The notes beneath the pieces were generated by a model. The model was not told the origin of the DNA and did not search any database. It saw only the letters and a program-made list of their open reading frames with translations. A stretch of DNA of 60,119 nucleotides from contig JBBHKE010002926.1 of assembly GCA_037447655.1 (NCBI GenBank), forward strand, positions 201,914 to 262,032, read 5' to 3'. This document shows positions 1-11,517 of the stretch, piece by piece (positions within the stretch are counted from its first letter, which is position 1; each line of letters opens with the position of its first letter). The stretch comes from Zygnema cylindricum (lineage: Eukaryota > Streptophyta > Zygnematophyceae > Zygnematales > Zygnemataceae). The position numbers were made by a program, and so were the translations under genes.

Positions 1-730
1 AAGGACCGTTTCGAGATTACTTTTTTAATTTTCAGTTGCATTTTGAAAAGTACATACCATGTACAAATTTCGTCAAATTTCGTTGGTTTTACATCGTGAC
101 ACGTAGCTTTTTCGTCCAGCGTGTCACTATTAATTATTTTCTGTATCTGCCAACCCACCTCTTACAGGTACGTTGGCAGCTACAGAGAAAAATGAAGAGA
201 ACGCTTCGCGGATGAACATCCCACGGTCAGTATTACCTCCCAGACCTTCGGAGAGTATTGGCAAGATTCTCTGTAATGTATGTTTTCGTATAGGAACAAA
301 ATAAGCGGTACGTTCTAGTACGGATAGCCGCGGATTTCTGTAAACTACCCCAGTTTTCGTCTGATGGAACTTGGCCCTAATTACAATTTGCGGTGTAGCC
401 TTCTTTTACAAATTAACATAGTATGGAGACTCTACAGTCACATACAATAAAGTTTCGATTTCCTGGGCACAGCCCTTTATAATAAATTCGGATTCCAGGT
501 ATGACTAAAGTACAAAAAGTCAAAGAAGCCAAAGTCTTCTGACATCTTGCGGATCTGCATGCACACGCAAATCTGGCACCGATTATAAGATCGTGACAAC
601 ACGCTCTCCATTGAGAACTATACATGACGTAAAAGTCTAACGATGTGTGCACGACTGCATACTCCGGCAAAATTTTCATCGATGGGATAATTTGCCGTTA
701 ATTTCTAACATTGTATCACCTGATACAACT
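1..730. other. Intergenic, nothing recognised
   Basis: No reading frame here resembles a known family. The longest frame (88 codons on the - strand, 413-679) is Cys-rich, has no recognisable domain and no splice context, and I treat it as chance. The stretch ends at the tRNA-Thr gene. It could include upstream sequence of the PWWP gene or the edge of a neighbour lying to the left. Confidence 0.5.
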
Positions 731-804
731 TGCTCTCTTTGAGAGTTGAACTCAAGACCTCCCGCTTACTAAACGGGTGCTCTAACCAACTGAGCTAAGA
801 GAGC
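731..804 (-). tRNA. tRNA-Thr (anticodon AGU)
   Basis: On the - strand a full cloverleaf can be drawn. The acceptor stem GCTCTCT/AGAGAGC is perfect over 7 bp. The D stem is GCTC/GAGC around AGTTGGTTA. The anticodon stem is CCCGT/GCGGG around TTAGTAA, so the anticodon is AGT (Thr after A34 to inosine). The T arm is TTGAG-TTCAACT-CTCAA. CCA is not encoded, and there is no intron, as expected for a nuclear gene. No clear run of four T follows directly on the - strand, so the Pol III stop is not obvious. It lies head-to-head with the PWWP gene, whose ATG is 120 bp away. Confidence 0.93.
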
Positions 805-923
805 TTCTTGACCCGTTTTCGATAAAAATAAACATTCCCTCTTTCAAATTTTCATAATTTACAATTCTTATCCAATCGTACACATTCTATCCGCGTTTGT
901 AACCTTTTATTGCAACAGTTTCC

Positions 924-3900
924 ATGGCTAGCGATGCGAGAATTTCCGAAGGAACTGCTGTATGGGCAAAGGTTAGTGACTTGCTGCAACGTCGTTGACT
1001 TTTATTGTTTATTAATAGACGTGTTTTTCAAAGACCTTGATGAAGCCAGTTTTACATGACTTTCTGCTGTAATTTTATTTTATTTTTTCCCATGTATTTG
1101 AATTTGTAGTTGGATTTGTTGCATTGTTTTTTTAGTTTCTTCTATTCATCCAATGTTTCTCAGCTTTTTTCCTTTTTTTTTCTTTACATGTTTTGTATAG
1201 AGCTGTCCACAAAAAATATTGTTTGAGATTGTTTCTTCCTCTTGTAGTTGGCTATTTATTATATATAAAAAAATTGAATTATTAAAATTGATTTAAAAAA
1301 ATTGAATTAAAAAAAATGATTAAAAAAATTTGTTAATCTGCTGAAATTAGGTCATTGTTTTTACTGTGAGTAAGTAACAAGGGTGAGGCAAGTACACCGT
1401 GAATCGCTATTATTGTTAATATTTTTTCCACCACTTAAAACATTTTTCTCCGTACACATTTGTCCGATTCTCAATTTGAGATAGCCAATCGGAAGCTGAG
1501 AATCTTATCTTTCAATCGTAACCGTCGGATCCACAATCCAACAAGTGTGCACGGAGAAAAGATGTTTTAAGTGGCGAAAAAAACATTAACACTAATAGCG
1601 ATTCACGGTGTAGTGTTGTGCATCATGGCAAACCATTTTGTTTTGTTACTTCTTAAACAGTTAGAACGATTAGTTTTAATTGGATATGTACTGTATCTAA
1701 TTATTATGTGAAATTTTTCTTGTATAATCTTGTTTTTCAGTACTGCTATTGACTTTTTTTTTTTTTTTTTATTTCCTTTTTGCCTTATTTCAGTGGCGAG
1801 GTTTTTGGTGGGCTGCTATTGTAGCAAGAGAGAATGATGCAAATGAAGCCTGTCGAAGAGCAAAACCACGTAAAAATGTTGTGCTGGTTTTCTATGTCGA
1901 AACTGCGGCTTTTGCTTGGTCCAAAATTAACAATGTGTTGCCGATTACCGAAGAGCCTTATCCCATACATGAAGGGAGCCTTGAAGCTGGAAGAGAATTG
2001 GTGTCGGACACATCGATGCCAAGGATCGAAATGATCCATCGATTAGGAAAATGTATGCTGGATATCACCGACGGTCTCCACGTAAAAGTATGTTTGTTTG
2101 TACTTAATACTTGGATGATAGATTATGTTTGGGAGTTTGAGAAGTGAAAGATTGGTTCAAGTGAGCTATTCTTTTTGCCTATTTTGCAGTGCATAGTAAA
2201 ACAGATGCAAACGTTAGAGGCGTGGCAAGATTTTGCAACTCAAATATGGGAGGTCAAATCATATTTGGAGCTCGGAAGGCATCTTTTAGATTTAACAAAG
2301 GTATGAGAAACCACCTGTTCCTATTTGACATTCATGACTTTCCTTTTTCTTTAATGAGGACACTTCGTCGACCATCATTAGTGTGGTCCTTTCTCATTAT
2401 GGGCTTGGTCCTCTAAGCGGTTATATGAAGTGAAATAGGTGAAGTTGTTTAGCTTGGAAAGTGAGGATTGGAGAGCAGATTTGATTTGTGGGAATGCTCC
2501 CAACATTAGTGTGGATTAGTAATGTTGAGTCAGTTTAAGACTTGCCAAGGAATGGTGGTGAGAGGTGTTATCTGATTTGAATTTTCTCGGTGTGTTTCCG
2601 ATTGCGATAGTTATAATTATCCATCCACGTGAGTGGCTCACAAGATGATAACAAGTCTGGGTATGTGAAATTAGGATGAATTGCGTGAATACTCTGTAGT
2701 GATGCACCAGATCTGTGCTTTGCAGCTAATTCTTCCGAAGTACTTCACCCGCAAGTGGACAACGAACTATCGCCAATGGAAAGGAGAGTGTGAGAGGGCT
2801 GACAATGTTATTGCTCTTGAGAAGCTAATAAAGGTGTGTTATTTTCTTTCCATCGTTGAGGCGCACGTATGTACGTATTTATCCTTATCCTAAGCGTGAA
2901 AGGTTTGCTATGTTATGACCCTGGTCTGCGTCTGACTCTTTCTGCTGGTTTGTCATCGATGTTTATGAAATATTACTTTAATGTGGTAACATGGTTGTTA
3001 GCCGTGTTTTACATGATTTTAGTGCTAATTTTTGGATTTCAGTGCTATTTTTGCGTCTATTGGAAAGTTCAGCCTCCGATTTGTGTTGTACAGTACGGCA
3101 TTGGTCTTGCATTTACTTGTTTTGCCCTGTAAGGACATTGGTTCATTTCTGGCACAGGGTTTTAACATCTCTGTTTGTTTGTGATTGTGTTTTCAGAGGC
3201 TCAGAAATGGAGTGGATACGGCTCTCGTTCAAGATGTTTGGGACAAGAGTGAAAACCAGACTGCAGAGTGGGATATGTGGAGAGGTGACAAATGGGAGGC
3301 TTGGGATGAAAGAGAAGAGCTAAAGGAAACCAGTAAAAAAGACGAGAAAGGCAAAAAAATAGCAGCAAAGAAGAAAGTACAACAGGACCAAGTCTCTTCC
3401 ATCCCGGAAAATAAAGTCCCAAAAGATGATGTTAAAAACGAAGTTCCAGAAGAGGATGTAGAAAGAGTTTGTACATTTGCCGATAAACAACATTCACAAA
3501 AAACCAAGACATTTCTCAAAAGGCGAAGAAAACGAAAAGGGGTGGCATTAAGCAACTCATTAGAAATGGATGGAGACGAGAAGGTTGAAGATGAAACATC
3601 CGTACCATCCGTTGATTCTCACAAGGTAAAACGGGAGGAGAACGATGTCAAAAGACAGAAATTGGTAAAGAATGAGGACGATACGGAATTGGTGGGGACT
3701 GAAATGGAAATGGAGGACTGTTTTGTGAAAAAGCGGAATTATGGGAAGGAGGTAATTAGTGAGGTTGAGAATAACTCTTCAAATGATGGGGAAACAGAAA
3801 TAATGAATGAAGTTGAGAATAACTCTTGGAATATTGGAAAAACGGAGGTAATCAACGAGGCGGAGGATAACACTTTGAGTAATGGCCATGAAATAGAAGT

Positions 3901-4249
3901 GGACTTCTCTGTGAAGAAGTCAAACGATGGGAAGGTAAATAACGAGATGGTTGAGAATAACACTTTGAGTAGTAGTGAGTTAAACAATCGCTTCAATGGT
4001 GTATCTGAGCAAGTTGAAGTTCTTGGAGAAGAAGCTTCTCTCCCTTCTTTACCCAACAATTTTATGAGCAATTACCAAGAGAAGACCGACAATCTTTTTC
4101 CAGAAAGTTCAAATTCAGAAACGGTATCGTATGCTTTTAGTGTACAAGATTCTGGAGATGAAATTACAAGTACACCGAATATCAGTGTAAACCCCTCTAT
4201 GGCTCACCTGGTGATTTTCGGTCCACTTGCTCGACTGAAATGTGGGTAA
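924..4249 (+). CDS. PWWP-domain protein, five exons, 537 aa
   Basis: Exons by splice phase: 924-971, 1794-2087, 2190-2300, 2726-2833, 3197-4249; all introns are phase 0 and GT-AG. The N-terminus reads AVWAK joined to WRGFWWAAIVA and then VLVFYVETAAFAW, the beta-barrel signature of a PWWP domain (about residues 10-75). PWWP domains bind methylated histone tails and DNA, so a nuclear chromatin reader is the likely role. The following about 110 residues look helical. The last exon (about residues 188-537) is Lys/Glu/Asn-rich and probably disordered. It contains the basic stretch KRRRKRKG (near residue 295), a likely nuclear localisation signal, and three to four degenerate copies of a 17-residue EVENNSxNxG unit. 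Intron 1 carries a complete miniature element. The last 3' part of the gene is duplicated in inverse orientation at 15750-16166. The exact orthologue is not recognised. Confidence 0.85.
1393..1612. mobile_element. TA-flanked miniature inverted-repeat element (intact copy)
   Basis: It begins TACACCGTGAATCGC and ends with the reverse complement GCGATTCACGGTGTA. The terminal inverted repeats extend about 28 bp (through TATTAxTGTTAAT) and TA lies at both ends, consistent with a TA target duplication. The 220-bp copy encodes no protein. It has a second, internal inverted repeat near 1445-1570 (TCTCCGTACACA against its complement). It sits in intron 1 of the PWWP gene. It is the cleanest member of a family found throughout the window. 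Confidence 0.85.
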
Positions 4250-4714
4250 TAAATGTACTTAGTATCCTTTTTCTTTCTCTTTTTCTTTTCCTTTTCCTTT
4301 TTCTTATCCTTTTCCTTGTCCTTTTCTTCGTTTTTTCTGTCGAGGGAAAGTTGGAAAACCGTAATAAATGTTGAAAAAGCGTCAGTGCAGTTGAAAACCT
4401 CTTGTTTTTTGCGAAAGGATCGTAAGCTTTTGTTGTATGAAAAACAAACTATTCGAAACAGTTTGATAATAATACTGTGTACATCTTCAACTTTGGTACT
4501 TTGGCGAGGCTGGTAAAATTGTATCGTTTTTGCGGAGGAAGTTACTTTGTCTTTTCTTGGATAATTGTGTGTGTTAGTTTTTTTTTTTTTCGATGTGTTT
4601 TGAGTAGTTCCAGTTGTTTTTGTACAGTCTTGGGAGCACATATATAGGTTAATATTTTTTTTGCCGTATCGACAATTTTGTGAATGGTTACATCAAACCA
4701 CCTTAGTCTTGTTA

Positions 4715-5130
4715 CTTTTTTTATCAGTACTTTTTGTTACATTTCAGTACCTTCTGTTACCTTTTATGTACTTTTTGTTACTTTCAGTACTTTTTGTTAC
4801 TTTCGGTACTTTTTCGCTACTTTCGGTACTTTTTGTAACTTTTTGTAACTTTTTGTAGCTTTTGTTTTGCACGTACTCTTTGCTCCACTGTTTGTTTCTT
4901 TTTGTTTCGTTTGGGTACTTTTTGTTATCTTTTGTTACCTTAATACCTTTTATATTTTCTGTTAATACCTTTTATTATCTTTTGTTATGTTTCAGCACTT
5001 TTTGTTCCCTTTTCTTATACTTTTGTTACATTTTGCTACTTTTTGGTGCTTCTTGTTACGTCTGGTACTGTTTGCTCCTTCTTTTTGCTTGTACTTTTAG
5101 TTGTCCCTTTTGGTACTTTTTTGCTCAATT
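4715..5130. repeat. Minisatellite, GTACTTTTTGTTACTTTCG-type
   Basis: About 20 degenerate copies of an 18-20 bp unit built on TACTTTTTGTTAC, some shortened to TTTTGTTAC. It follows the PWWP 3' flank. The same array, in reverse complement, occupies about 14820-15280 in the opposite arm, so it predates the inverted duplication. The long frames through it encode only Phe/Leu/Tyr-rich peptide and are a by-product of the repeat. Confidence 0.85.
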
Positions 5131-7220
5131 CAATACTGTATACTGCGATGGGTTGGCCTTTCCACTTATGAATTTGCTCGTGTTGAGAATGCGACGTGTC
5201 ATAGTTAAAATGTGTAAAATCATAGTCTAAAATGTGTAAAAATCGTAGTCTAAAATGTGGTATAATAAATAGTATTATACGTATTAAATTAGTAAAACCG
5301 GTTGAATGTGCGTTATAGATTTAGCATTGCTGCCCTTTTTTGTTCCCATGGACTCCGATGGTTTACCATCGCGCGATGGTTTATCATCACACTTTTTAAC
5401 AAAGTCGGTGCGATTTCTTATAAAACAGTAATATACTTTATTTACTTTTCAGTAATTTTGAATTAGTGGTCGAAATGTGTGTCACCAGTACCGAATTTTT
5501 TAATCCAATCTGGTGGCAGATTTTCGTCGAGTTTTTCTGGACATTTAGATCTAAAACAGAGGGTTACAGGAGAGGCTCCTCACAGACGCTCGATTTATGG
5601 AAATGGACGGCTGAGATTGAGAGCATAGTGGGATTGAGAGCCCTTTAATATAATGGCCTGTCAACGTTATGTCTGTAGTACTCAAAGATTCAACAGTAAA
5701 AACATATTAGGGACAAAGCCAAATATGTGCGACTTATATATTGACGCTTATTTGTCTACTATACTTCGTTCTATACACAAATTTTACTAGTCCTGAAATT
5801 CATAATAAAGCGTAGTTTAACAATACCACACTTTCTAGCTATGGTACACTATGTCGTTTATTAGTACTATTCATGTAGCATATAGTTTTTTTAGTACAAT
5901 ATGTGTATAGTAAGGGGAAATGACATGTATTATCTCTATTCGTTTTCGCGCATTTGAACTCCTATGTTGTATGCGTCGTGTATTGCGTATATGCGTCCCG
6001 TATTGCTTAAATGGATTAGCAGGTTTGAGAGCTTGCCTATATGATGGTCTTCATGCCCTTGTAATCGTCTTTCTAGCCTTACGTGGTGTTCATCATTTTT
6101 ACAATTGGGAGATGTGTCTCCATATTTTACATCGAATATACACTATTGAAAAGTGTGGGCTTCTCCCCTCACGTTGTCGAGGTTACTAGATTGTCTGTTG
6201 TTCATTGGTTTTGGAGGTTCTACATGGTTGGCCTGAGTTTATTTTTTAATGCTTGTTCTCATGATCGGTCAATTTTGATTTATGCTACTTGTGTCGTGGA
6301 AAATTCGTATGTGTTTCCTATTTTTGGTTGTCGTTTTACGACCATATTGCTTTCCTTGTCTCTCCACACTCTCATTTTTTTGCTGATTTTTTGAAGGAGG
6401 CGATTCTACGATTGTCATGCGGAGGATGCGGATGTTGGAATTTTGTGGGTGTAATTTATTGTTTGAATCGTGGTATTTGATGCTTTATCAACATTAGTGT
6501 GATGCTAGTTCGACCTTCGCCACTATGTAGGCAGTAAATTGTTAATGACCTTCAAGCTTGTTTTTTTATGTGCACACTTGTTGAAAGTTTTATAGAAAGG
6601 TGTGACGGAAAGTTAAGATCTTTACCTTTGGATTTGTCGTCTCCAAGTGAAAACGGGACATGTGTGCACCTAGAAAATGTGATATAAATGGCGATCTGAT
6701 GGTGAACCGAGCATTATCGCTGATAGATTTTACGCGGTAAAGTAGAGTTGTTGCTCGAAGGATTGTAATTGAGTTCCATGTTTCTTCTTCACATATGTTT
6801 TTTCATTTTGTTGGGCCCGAGCCTAAATCCTTGGAGCATCAAATTACTTTTTGCTCGATTGTGTCTACATGTCGAAAGAAAATTGCAAAAATTCATACTC
6901 AAGTCGACGATGGTTTCATCATTGCATCACTACATCATCCAAATGTCATCATGTAAAATTTTACTTTTTCGATCTTGGCCTTTCTTTTTTGCCATTTCCT
7001 TGAACACAGATGGTTTACCATTATGTGTTTCTAATAAAATATTTATTTTAGTTTTAGAAACACAAAGCTAACGGTTTTACCATACCCAAACCAACTACTC
7101 CACCATACAATTTTTTTTAGCACTAGATAATGCACATTAGGGGACAACCAAAGAATATAAACTGCAAATATAAATGTCCGGTTGATCCTTACGAGTAGTA
7201 CAGTACTAAGTGCTGTACTG

Positions 7221-7348
7221 TACACCGCCAATCGCTATTAGCGTAGAAGTTTCTTTAGCGTATATGAAAAATTACCGTGGTTTACGCTAATTAAGAATTT
7301 GAAAATTTTGAAAAAAAACATACATTCTAATTGTTTAATAATTATAGC
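7221..7348. mobile_element. Truncated miniature element at the arm transition
   Basis: It begins TACACCGCCAATCGCTATTA and follows the sequence of the element end at 9625-9750 closely (shared AGAATTTGAAAATTTTG and ACATACATTCTAATTGTTT blocks). It then stops abruptly at 7349, where the near-identical inner arm starts. The other end of the element is missing. The right arm has nothing equivalent at the mirror position. Confidence 0.65.
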
Positions 7349-7840
7349 AAACTTCAAGTCAATACTTTGAATGTACTTCATGTTTGTCGTCATGTGAACG
7401 CATTTTGGCATTTTCCTTTTTTCGACCCTCGGGCAAGAGAATCCAGCCCGTCAAAAAACTTCATCAAAAATCACCTCGCGACCTGATTTCAAGGAAAGTA
7501 CCGCCCAAACAACGAATGAAATGGAACCCACGCACGCGCCACACGAGTGGTAAAATTTTAGGACGAGGGATAGTACTCGCTATTTTTCTCCCTGCCTGTC
7601 ACGTGCATGTACGGAAAAGACGAGGATGTACGGAAAAAAATCTGCAGGGGTCTCGGACCTCCAATTTCATTCATGGGTCCTCGGTAGAATTTTGCATCGT
7701 CGTCGCCTCTCCCCTCTCCCTCTCACACTATCACTTTTATCTCACACTTTTTAGAATGAGGCACGACAAAACTGGTATGAAATGAAAGATATTTGAAAAA
7801 TAATTCTTTTGACTACCTTTATGTATATTTTTACGGCAAG

Positions 7841-8381
7841 TACACCGCGCATCGTTATTAGTGTCAAGGTTTAAATAGTGTATAAGTAAATTTACCGTAA
7901 TTGATGCTAATTAAGAATTTGATTTTTTTTTTAAAAAGGTGAATTCTAATTTCGGCGTTAATGCTAATTTGGAACAGCAAAAATGGATTTTTTTTTTGTA
8001 CGATTATACACATTATTATATGTATCCGTACAAAATATTTGAAATCGTACTCCGTCGTGAAATTTAATTATCCGTACATGTCAGACTAATTTACGTGTCA
8101 GACCAATCCCGTTTTTTGAGCGCACGTTCCTATGCGTGCGCGTCTGATTTAATTCATTTTTTGAAAAAATTTCACTTGAAAAGGTACATTTATGTACGGT
8201 CTGACATCGACCGTACACCACACTATTTAGATATTATTGTACTTTCGTTCTTTACGCTATTTTGTACGGTACCTTAATTAACGTCAAGGAAAAATTAAAA
8301 TCATGTATCCTATTTGGGGAAAAATCAAAATTTTAAGAACCCAAAATAGAGTTGTTGACACTAATAACGATTCGCAGTGTA
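7841..8381. mobile_element. 541-bp TA-flanked inverted-repeat element
   Basis: It starts TACACCGCGCATCGTTATTA and ends ACTAATAACGATTCGCAGTGTA, so it is a long member of the same terminal-repeat family with a different interior. It is nested inside the Harbinger-like element of the inner arm. The mirror copy is at 11828-12368. No transposase is encoded. Confidence 0.75.
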
Positions 8382-8969
8382 GAGCGAAAAAAGTTGAGAA
8401 AACGAAATCGGGTATCCATGGCCGAAAGTTCTTGAATCTGTGACGTCACAAGTGAGCGTGACGTCACAATGTTCCAAAACCCTAAACATCTGCGATGTCA
8501 CAAAATTACGAAATTGTAGACGTCTACAGCTGTCGCTATTTTTGTTGGCGTCAACAATTTCGTAGTCGTCGTCAACCGTCACAAAGTTGTACCTACGCAT
8601 ACAACCGTCACATTTCAAAGTTCCGATTCCAAAGTAGTACGGAACATTCCACTACAGTCCAAAATACTTTTTCAAAGTATAGCTTACATGGGGACGTACC
8701 CTTAGTGCTGTACTATAACGTTTGTCGTATAGTTTCTCAAGTTTTCTCGTTAGATATAGCTGCGCCCTACAAATTTCCCAACAACCGTAGACTCGTTTTC
8801 GCAAAATCTGTACGGCTGTTTCACGGAGATTTGAGTACCCGTACTTTATTCAATTATTTCTGTACTTTTCAGCGGGACTCCCTCCTACGGATACCCGCCC
8901 CCAGCTGAAACCTAGCACTGGTACAGTAACGAGCTACTTGGATTCTGCGGTAGAAAACCTGCAGCTTGC

Positions 8970-9622
8970 CAGCTTTAAAGGAGGAAACGAACAAAACAAA
9001 AAAAAGCAGCCAATCATGATGGTCGAACCGCTCGCAAATTGCGTAACGTGCCGTGACCAATAGGATGAAAGCCGATCTCGATGGTTACAAAATTAAATTT
9101 GAAAGTGCGCACAAATTGAATAATCCGCGAAGTAGATTCTTTCAAGATTTTGGTTTTGTGCGAACACGACATATAGTCAGCAAACGGACGGAAGTACGGA
9201 ACAGGTTTACGGGGGTCGTACATCATCGCATATATGACATCCTTTTCGTAGGCCAATTCGAACGAATCTACTGTAGTGAATAATAAAGTGCGAGCTCGAA
9301 AGTGCACGGCTGCGTTCGAAGAATAAAAAGGCTGGAGTTCGTACTTCTGAAAAGTACAGTACGAGCTTTCCGTTACTTTTGTGGGTCCTACTAGGTTTCT
9401 GTGGAAGGCCGGGATTTGAATGTAAACATTCTTCTGCGGAACTCCAGCCGATCAATTTTGACGTGGACGATTCAGACTTGATATATAAAACGTGCGGCTT
9501 TTTTCATGGCTGATTTTTTGCAACATGGATGAATCAAAAACTTCAAACTGACTTTTTGCTCAAATTCGTATTATACGAGACTTAATATTTAATGTACTTA
9601 AATGCTGCGTAAGATACCGTAC
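8970..9622 (+). repeat. Dispersed 650-bp repeat, copy 1 (left inner arm)
   Basis: It matches 16592-17275 in the same orientation with moderate divergence, and the right arm at 10587-11239 in reverse complement with near identity. It contains CCAAT-type boxes (AGCCAATCATGATGG, GACCAATAGG) and a TATA-like TTGATATATAAAACG near 9480. It reads like a promoter or an LTR, but no LTR ends or coding region are visible, so its class is unknown. Confidence 0.7.
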
Positions 9623-9624
9623 AG

Positions 9625-10048
9625 TACACCGCCAATCGTTATTAGCGTGTAAGTTTTTTTAGCGTATAAAAATAATTACCGTGGTGTACGCTATTTAAGA
9701 ATTTGAAAATTTTGGAAAAAATCATACATTCTAATTGTTTGAATATGGTAATTTGGATCTTTGAAAAAAAAATGTCGGTCGCCAACACGCTTACACTAAT
9801 ATAGGTCTCCTTCTACAATCTGACAAATCGTACACAAATCGTACATTCACACGGTCGAAACGCGGCTGTCGGATGAATATGTGCAAACGGGATTTTTTAT
9901 GACCTAATTTTTTTTCCTTTTTAGAACGCACATTCTCATGCGTCCGCGGTTACTAAAGCTAATTTATTGTAATTTTTAACTTAAAAAGGTACATTTGTGT
10001 AGCGGGACGGAATTAGCGTACACAATGCTAATAGCGATTGGCGGTGTA
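9625..10048. mobile_element. 424-bp TA-flanked inverted-repeat element
   Basis: It starts TACACCGCCAATCGTTATTA and ends AATAGCGATTGGCGGTGTA, with a third type of interior. In the right arm only its outer end is present (10561-10585); the other end falls in the unpaired centre of the palindrome. Confidence 0.7.
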
Positions 10049-10096
10049 CAACACCACCAATCGCTATTAGGGTTGTGTACGCTAATTCCGTCCCGC
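10002..10096. repeat. Short hairpin at the centre of the palindrome
   Basis: Positions 10002-10047 and 10051-10096 are reverse complements over 46 bases with about three mismatches and a 3-base loop. The arms begin GCGGGACGGAATTAGCG. The hairpin joins two element ends tail to tail and lies off-centre in the approximately 210-bp unpaired spacer between the long inner arms. Confidence 0.9.
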
Positions 10097-10586
10097 TTTT
10101 TTTTTTTTTAATTCTCCATTATTGTAGTTCACTCTATTTTTTTCTTTATTCTATTTAGGGTTATTTTCAGTACGTTGCCTCTGAAATAGAGTGGTGTACG
10201 GTACCGTACACAAATGTACCTTTTTAAGTAAAAAAGTACAATAAATTAGCTTTAGTAACCGCGGACGCATGAGAATGTGCGTTCTAAAAAGGAAAAAAAA
10301 CTAGGTCGTAAAAAATCTCGTTCGCACATATTCATCCGACAGCCGCGTTTCGACCGTGTGAATGTACGATTTGTGTACGATTTGTCAGATTGTAGAAGGA
10401 GACCTATATTAGTGTAAGCGTGTTGGCGACCGACATTTTTTTTTTCAAAGATCCAAATTACCATATTCAAACAATTAGAATGTATGATTTTTTCCAAAAT
10501 TTTCAAATTCTTAAATAGCGTACACCACGGTAATTATTTTTATACGCTAAAAAAACTTACACGCTAATAACGATTGGCGGTGTACT

Positions 10587-11239
10587 GTACGGTATCTTAC
10601 GCAGCATTTAAGTACATTAAATATTAAGTCTCGTATAATACGAATTTGAGCAAAAAGTCAGTTTGAAGTTTTTGATTCATCCATGTTGCAAAAAATCAGC
10701 CATGAAAAAAGCCGCACGTTTTATATATCAAGTCTGAATCGTCCACGTCAAAATTGATCGGCTGGAGTTCCGCAGAAGAATGTTTACATTCAAATCCCGG
10801 CCTTCCACAGAAACCTAGTAGGACCCACAAAAGTAACGGAAAGCTCGTACTGTACTTTTCAGAAGTACGAACTCCAGCCTTTTTATTCTTCGAACGCAGC
10901 CGTGCACTTTCGAGCTCGCACTTTATTATTCACTACAGTAGATTCGTTCGAATTGGCCTACGAAAAGGATGTCATATATGCGATGATGTACGACCCCCGT
11001 AAACCTGTTCCGTACTTCCGTCCGTTTGCTGACTATATGTCGTGTTCGCACAAAACCAAAATCTTGAAAGAATCTACTTCGCGGATTATTCAATTTGTGC
11101 GCACTTTCAAATTTAATTTTGTAACCATCGAGATCGGCTTTCATCCTATTGGTCACGGCACGTTACGCAATTTGCGAGCGGTTCGACCATCATGATTGGC
11201 TGCTTTTTTTTGTTTTGTTCGTTTCCTCCTTTAAAGCTG
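10587..11239 (-). repeat. Dispersed 650-bp repeat, copy 2 (right inner arm)
   Basis: Reverse-complement twin of 8970-9622, essentially identical. The same CCAAT-like and TATA-like elements are present on the - strand. Confidence 0.7.
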
Positions 11240-11517
11240 GCAAGCTGCAGGTTTTCTACCGCAGAATCCAAGTAGCTCGTTACTGTACCAGTGCTAGGTT
11301 TCAGCTGGGGGCGGGTATCCGTAGGAGGGAGTCCCGCTGAAAAGTACAGAAATAATTGAATAAAGTACGGGTACTCAAATCTCCGTGAAACAGCCGTACA
11401 GATTTTGCGAAAACGAGTCTACGGTTGTTGGGAAATTTGTAGGGCGCAGCTATATCTAACGAGAAAACTTGAGAAACTATACGACAAACGTTATAGTACA
11501 GCACTAAGGGTACGTCC

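Larger units (their letters stand above)
3834..9998. repeat. Left arm of a 12.3-kb inverted repeat
   Basis: This stretch is repeated in reverse complement at 10211-16166. From 7350 to about 9990 the two arms are nearly identical: paired positions sum to 20209, and 400-base stretches differ by one or two bases. From 3834 to about 7200 the match is looser, roughly nine bases in ten by eye with many small indels. The outer part includes the end of PWWP exon 5, its 3' flank, the TACTTTTTGTTAC minisatellite and non-coding sequence. The inner part is made of nested transposon-like elements. Apart from the PWWP exon, no convincing gene lies between 4250 and 9998. Confidence 0.95.

Noticed and set aside
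4204-4641. 145-codon Lys/Glu-rich frame on the - strand and its mirror at 15340-15795
   Set aside because: It is the complement of the CT-rich tract after the PWWP stop, present in both palindrome arms with different lengths and indels. It has no conserved domain.
4661-5230. Leu/Phe-rich membrane-like frames downstream of the PWWP gene
   Set aside because: They arise from the TACTTTTTGTTAC minisatellite, and the mirror arm has different frame breaks.
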